Source: SKUL01 sp964487545 (GTDB lineage: Bacteria; Bacteroidota; Bacteroidia; Flavobacteriales_D; SKUL01). Taken from it: a stretch of 9,473 bases of DNA. Shown one piece after another: positions 7,272-9,473 of this stretch. Every line of letters starts with the position of its first letter. Position 1 is the first letter of the stretch. The DNA lies in contig CAZARI010000067.1 in NCBI GenBank assembly GCA_964487545.1, forward strand, positions 1 through 9,473. Direction: 5' to 3'. A program made the position numbers and the translations under genes. The notes beneath the pieces were generated by a model that worked only from the letters and a program-made list of their open reading frames with translations, had not been told where the DNA came from and did not search any database.

Positions 7272-7302
7272 CAAAATAAATCATCCTGAAAAATATTCTT
7301 AG

Positions 7303-7336
7303 ATCTCCTCAATGTTAAGCTTGACATGGAGGAGAT
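7303..7336 (+). terminator. Rho-independent terminator between convergent genes
   Basis: ATCTCCTC (7303-7310) pairs perfectly with GAGGAGAT (7329-7336). An A/G mismatch is followed by a further four pairs, ATGT (7312-7315) with ACAT (7324-7327), closing an 8-base loop. The downstream bases to 7344 are T-rich (TTTACTTTT from 7336). The stem starts 32 bases after the stop of the DHS-like gene and would end the polyamine operon. On the minus strand the hairpin is followed by a region containing five Ts, so it could also end transcription of the SRPBCC locus. Confidence 0.75.
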
Positions 7337-7357
7337 TTACTTTTGGTCAATCTATTT

Positions 7358-7786
7358 CTATTGATATAGGCTTTCTGCAATTTCTTTGAGCCGTTTTAGC
7401 GACAGCGGAATCGATTCCATCATGTTATTATCGTTCTCGTCAACGTCAATTTCCACTTCGATTTCGGTAGCGTTTAACACTTCATTGAGTCGGTATATTT
7501 CCATCGCACCAGTCCATTTGGCCGCTTCGTTGTCAACCGGCAATTCCTGGCCTTTGTCCAGTTGACCGATGTGCCGGAAAGCCACGTACTCGTTGGGAAT
7601 TAGTTGTTTTATTTCGCTGTATATTCCATCACCTGCGCCATCCAGAAAATGAATGGTACCGCCTTCTTTCCAGTCGGCCTGATAGTATGAACGCCTCCAG
7701 TTGTGATAGTGCTCATCCTTCCAAAGTGCGGTCTAAACCACTTCTTTCGGGACATTAATCCGTTCGGAAAACAATACCCTTTTCAT
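7358..7786 (-). pseudogene. SRPBCC/AHSA1-like gene interrupted by one amber codon
   Basis: Reading the minus strand from the ATG at 7786 gives 142 codons in a single frame down to a TAG at 7358, broken only by a TAG at 7735-7733 (codon 18). The N-terminus, MKRVLFSERINVPKEVV, is followed by the stop and then TALWKDEHYHNW; this is the usual start of an AHSA1/START-like domain, and the stop stands where the family normally has Trp (VW-x-ALW). The rest (DWKEGGTIHFLDG, ending LKRLKEIAESLYQ) is intact, including the C-terminal helix. A single transition (TGG to TAG) explains it, so inactivation is recent, or this is a sequencing error or a suppressed stop. The largest open remainder starts only at a GTG at 7585 and would lack half the domain. 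The gene lies 43 bases after the Ada-like gene but has its own promoter-like element. AHSA1-like proteins bind small hydrophobic ligands or assist chaperones; no specific role can be given. Confidence 0.75.
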
Positions 7787-7808
7787 TGTTTGTGAGGAGT
7801 TAGTCTAT

Positions 7809-7816
7809 CAAATTTA
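7809..7816 (-). promoter_or_regulatory. -7 promoter element of the SRPBCC locus
   Basis: On the minus strand, TAAATTTG (7816 to 7809) matches TAnnTTTG exactly and lies 22 bases before the ATG at 7786. It sits in the 43-base gap after the Ada-like gene. The downstream locus can therefore be transcribed on its own, and its promoter appears undamaged although the gene carries a stop. Confidence 0.5.
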
Positions 7817-7829
7817 AACAATTACTCAT

Positions 7830-8684
7830 TTATTTATCGGTTTTTTCGGACATACTAACCATCTGATTTCGGGAGGACTCCCATGCAATCATTGCCGATT
7901 TGCGATGCACCCCCCAACGGTAGGCACCGAGCAATCCGCCAGTATGTATCACGCGATGACAGGGAATCAAATAAGCAATGGGATTTCGACCAATGGCATT
8001 TCCAATGGCGCGCGAAGCGGTTGTCTTTCCCATTTTCGTAGCGATGCCGCCGTAAGTGGTAATCTGGCCGGCCGGAATATCTGCCAGTGCCTGCCACACC
8101 GCCAATTGAAACGGTGTTCCCTTCAGGTGTACATATATCAGTTGGAACGGATTCAAGTTGCCCGACAATAATTCTTCTACATGCAGTTGGTGCGGATGAT
8201 TGCGCTCGGTCAATTGAGCCAGCGGATATTGCAAACGAATTTTTTCAGCACCATTCAGTTGATCTTTGTGAAATTGCAAATAACAGATTCCGGTGGAGGT
8301 ATTGCCAATCAACGCACGTCCGAAAGGGGTTGATATCCAGCGAAAATCGATGTTCAAGTTTTTACCTTTGTCGCCATACGAATCAGCCGTCATTCCAAGA
8401 ACCTTAACTTTTGGAAAAAACTGCTTGGACCCGTCGGCAGCATTGTCAGCACTACCGAACAAATTCAGTTGACTTCTATCGAGCATAGACTTGACGAAGG
8501 AGCCATCCATAAATAATAAAAAGGATTCGGGACTTACTCCTGCCCATTCGGTGAAAATTTGTTTCAGGTATTGCGCATTCAGTTGCAGGTCATTTGCCAT
8601 TTGTTGCAGTTGGGGTGGGTGATCCAGGTTGTGCTGCAAATAGGCAATCGTTTTGGCGAGTTGTTCTGTACGTTGATTATCCAT
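7830..8684 (-). CDS. Ada-like AraC-HTH / O6-alkylguanine-DNA alkyltransferase
   Basis: Suicide DNA-repair protein that takes alkyl groups from O6-alkylguanine onto its own Cys, joined to a regulator-type DNA-binding domain. Residues 5-75 form an AraC-type HTH (LQQMANDLQLNAQYLKQIF and WAGVSPESF). Residues 118-180 are the alkyltransferase N-terminal ribonuclease-like domain (STPFGRALIGNTSTGICYLQF). Residues 188-270 are the catalytic domain, with GTPFQLAVWQAL, RAIGNAIGRNPIAYLIPCHRV (active Cys242) and GLLGAYRWGVHRK. The Ada N-terminal zinc/phosphotriester domain is absent, as in many Bacteroidota relatives, so any activation by methyl phosphotriesters is unlikely. The reading frame extends upstream to a TTG at 8753, but a perfect -7 element sits at 8700-8693, eight bases before the ATG at 8684, so the 284-residue form is chosen. 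It diverges from the DUF1697 gene. Confidence 0.9.
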   Translation of the reverse strand: MDNQRTEQLAKTIAYLQHNLDHPPQLQQMANDLQLNAQYLKQIFTEWAGVSPESFLLFMDGSFVKSMLDRSQLNLFGSADNAADGSKQFFPKVKVLGMTADSYGDKGKNLNIDFRWISTPFGRALIGNTSTGICYLQFHKDQLNGAEKIRLQYPLAQLTERNHPHQLHVEELLSGNLNPFQLIYVHLKGTPFQLAVWQALADIPAGQITTYGGIATKMGKTTASRAIGNAIGRNPIAYLIPCHRVIHTGGLLGAYRWGVHRKSAMIAWESSRNQMVSMSEKTDK

Positions 8685-8692
8685 CACAAAAT

Positions 8693-8700
8693 CAAAAGTA
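8693..8700 (-). promoter_or_regulatory. -7 promoter element of the Ada-like gene
   Basis: On the minus strand, TACTTTTG (8700 to 8693) matches TAnnTTTG exactly, with eight bases between its final G and the ATG at 8684. It lies inside the extended frame that would begin at the TTG at 8753, which argues for the internal ATG. A -33 box is not clear. Confidence 0.55.
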
Positions 8701-8763
8701 ATGGTGCCGTTCTGCAATAAAATCCGAAACTTGTCGGATTGATGGAATCTCAACGCACCAAAT

Positions 8764-9318
8764 ATGAATTCAGAACTTAATCAATTCGCTGCTTTTTTAC
8801 GCGGCATTAATGTGGGCGGACACCACAAAATCGCGATGGCCGAACTCAAATCGCTGATGACCGATCAGGGATTTTTCAATGTTAAAACACTGTTGAATTC
8901 CGGGAATATGGTGTTTACAACTGATTTGAAACAGCTGGAGAATCTCGAGCAACAAATCAGTGCTGCCATTGAAAAGCAATTCGGGTTTCCGGTTCCGGTG
9001 ATGGTTCGTACCGCAAAAGAACTGCATGAAATTATTGCGGCGGCTCCGTTCCCCTTAATCGCAGCTACCGATAACACCCAACACTACATTACCCTTCTCG
9101 GAGATTCCGCTGCTATGCCTCAACTACCCATTTCAAGCGACGAGGGTGCAATTCAAATTTTGGCCATACACCATCGGGCGGTATACAGCAAACTCGATTT
9201 TTCGAAAACAAAAACAGTAAAGGCCATGGCACTACTCGAAAAGCACTTCGGTAAAAACATCACCACCCGTACCTGGAGCACCCTTCTAAAACTCGAAAAA
9301 ACCCTGCACCAATACTGA
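8764..9318 (+). CDS. DUF1697 family protein
   Basis: A 184-residue cytosolic protein of the DUF1697 family, whose biochemical role is not established. The N-terminal signature is complete: FAAFLRGINVGGHHKIAMAEL (9-29), then GFFNVKTLLNSGNMVF (36-51). The C-terminal signature RAVYSKLDFSKTKTVK, with TTRTWSTLLKLEK near the end, is also intact. Length is typical. The ATG at 8764 directly precedes the conserved start, so it is the natural choice. It is divergent from the Ada-like gene, with 79 bases between the two chosen starts. I find no good TAnnTTTG element on this strand in the gap, so its promoter is unidentified. DUF1697 genes are usually scattered single genes, so the neighbour says little about function. 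Confidence 0.92.
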   Translation: MNSELNQFAAFLRGINVGGHHKIAMAELKSLMTDQGFFNVKTLLNSGNMVFTTDLKQLENLEQQISAAIEKQFGFPVPVMVRTAKELHEIIAAAPFPLIAATDNTQHYITLLGDSAAMPQLPISSDEGAIQILAIHHRAVYSKLDFSKTKTVKAMALLEKHFGKNITTRTWSTLLKLEKTLHQY

Positions 9319-9335
9319 TTGCGAGTAAGTTGTGC

Positions 9336-9358
9336 TTTTTCCTCAATTTGGGGAAAAA
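9336..9358 (+). terminator. Hairpin 17 bases after the DUF1697 stop, possible terminator
   Basis: TTTTTCCTC (9336-9344) pairs with GGGGAAAAA (9350-9358) around a 5-base loop, with one T-G wobble. The position suits a terminator, but there is no proper T-tract after the stem, only TT then GG. It is symmetric enough to work, if at all, in either direction. It may instead be an mRNA 3'-end stabilising stem. Confidence 0.4.
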
Positions 9359-9457
9359 TTGGACATTAAGCTAATCTCAACCAACACAATTCCACTGAAT
9401 AACAGCACAATAACACCCCGGCACAAGTTTGGGGCTCTCGCAAAAAAACAACCAGTC

Positions 9458-9473
9458 ATGAGCAAGAAATCAA
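9458..9473 (+). CDS. Start of a further gene, cut by the window edge
   Basis: An ATG at 9458 opens a frame reading MSKKS before the window ends. An A-rich stretch just upstream (CAAAAAAACAACC) resembles Bacteroidota translation-start regions, and CAAGTTTG at 9424-9431 is one base off the -7 consensus TAnnTTTG. Five codons cannot identify a product, and the call rests only on this upstream context. Confidence 0.35.

Noticed and set aside
7358..7585. A 75-residue minus-strand protein starting at a GTG at 7585
   Set aside because: It is the C-terminal half of the interrupted SRPBCC domain in the same frame; no independent start signal is visible.
9415..9435. CCCC/GGGG pairing around GCACAAGTTT before the last gene as a regulatory hairpin
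   Set aside because: Only a four-base stem with a long loop; indistinguishable from chance.
1..9473. CRISPR array, transposase, integrase, tRNA, rRNA, phage or defence genes
   Set aside because: No repeat-spacer pattern, mobile-element domain or RNA-gene sequence was recognised on either strand.

Overview
The window looks like chromosomal DNA of a member of the Bacteroidota, probably Flavobacteriales or a close relative. Several things point there: upstream elements matching the Bacteroidota -7 consensus TAnnTTTG, little Shine-Dalgarno signal, a signal peptide with Gln right after the predicted cleavage site, outer-membrane barrels ending in Phe, a PorV-like protein, and the short Bacteroidota type of arginine decarboxylase followed by a deoxyhypusine-synthase-like gene. 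The placement rests on remembered family features, not on a search.

Layout on the plus strand. Positions 50-1705 hold purK and purE, the two-step carboxylation of AIR to CAIR in purine synthesis, 6 nt apart. Positions 1792-4738 hold two exported outer-membrane proteins 1 nt apart: a PorV/UPF0164-like barrel and a 710-residue protein with a periplasmic ComEA-type helix-hairpin-helix (HHH) domain in front of a predicted beta-barrel. Positions 4822-7271 hold a polyamine pair with overlapping stop and start codons: a SpeA-type arginine decarboxylase and a deoxyhypusine-synthase-like protein. They end at a strong stem-loop at 7303-7336.

On the minus strand, 7358-7786 is an SRPBCC/AHSA1 gene with one in-frame amber codon at a position where the family normally has Trp. 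Positions 7830-8684 encode an AraC-HTH plus O6-alkylguanine-DNA alkyltransferase (Ada-like, without the Ada zinc domain). Diverging from it on the plus strand is a DUF1697 gene (8764-9318), followed by a hairpin and the first codons of another gene at 9458.

Most of this is housekeeping or accessory-housekeeping sequence. There is no CRISPR array, phage, insertion sequence, tRNA or rRNA. The points most worth a second look are: (1) the deoxyhypusine-synthase-like enzyme, which keeps the catalytic Lys but has lost the His and three Asp residues of the spermidine pocket, coupled to arginine decarboxylase with no agmatinase in between; (2) the HHH/beta-barrel protein paired with a PorV-like protein; (3) the single-amber SRPBCC gene with an apparently intact promoter; (4) -7 elements so close to start codons that some mRNAs may be leaderless, which also settles several start choices.
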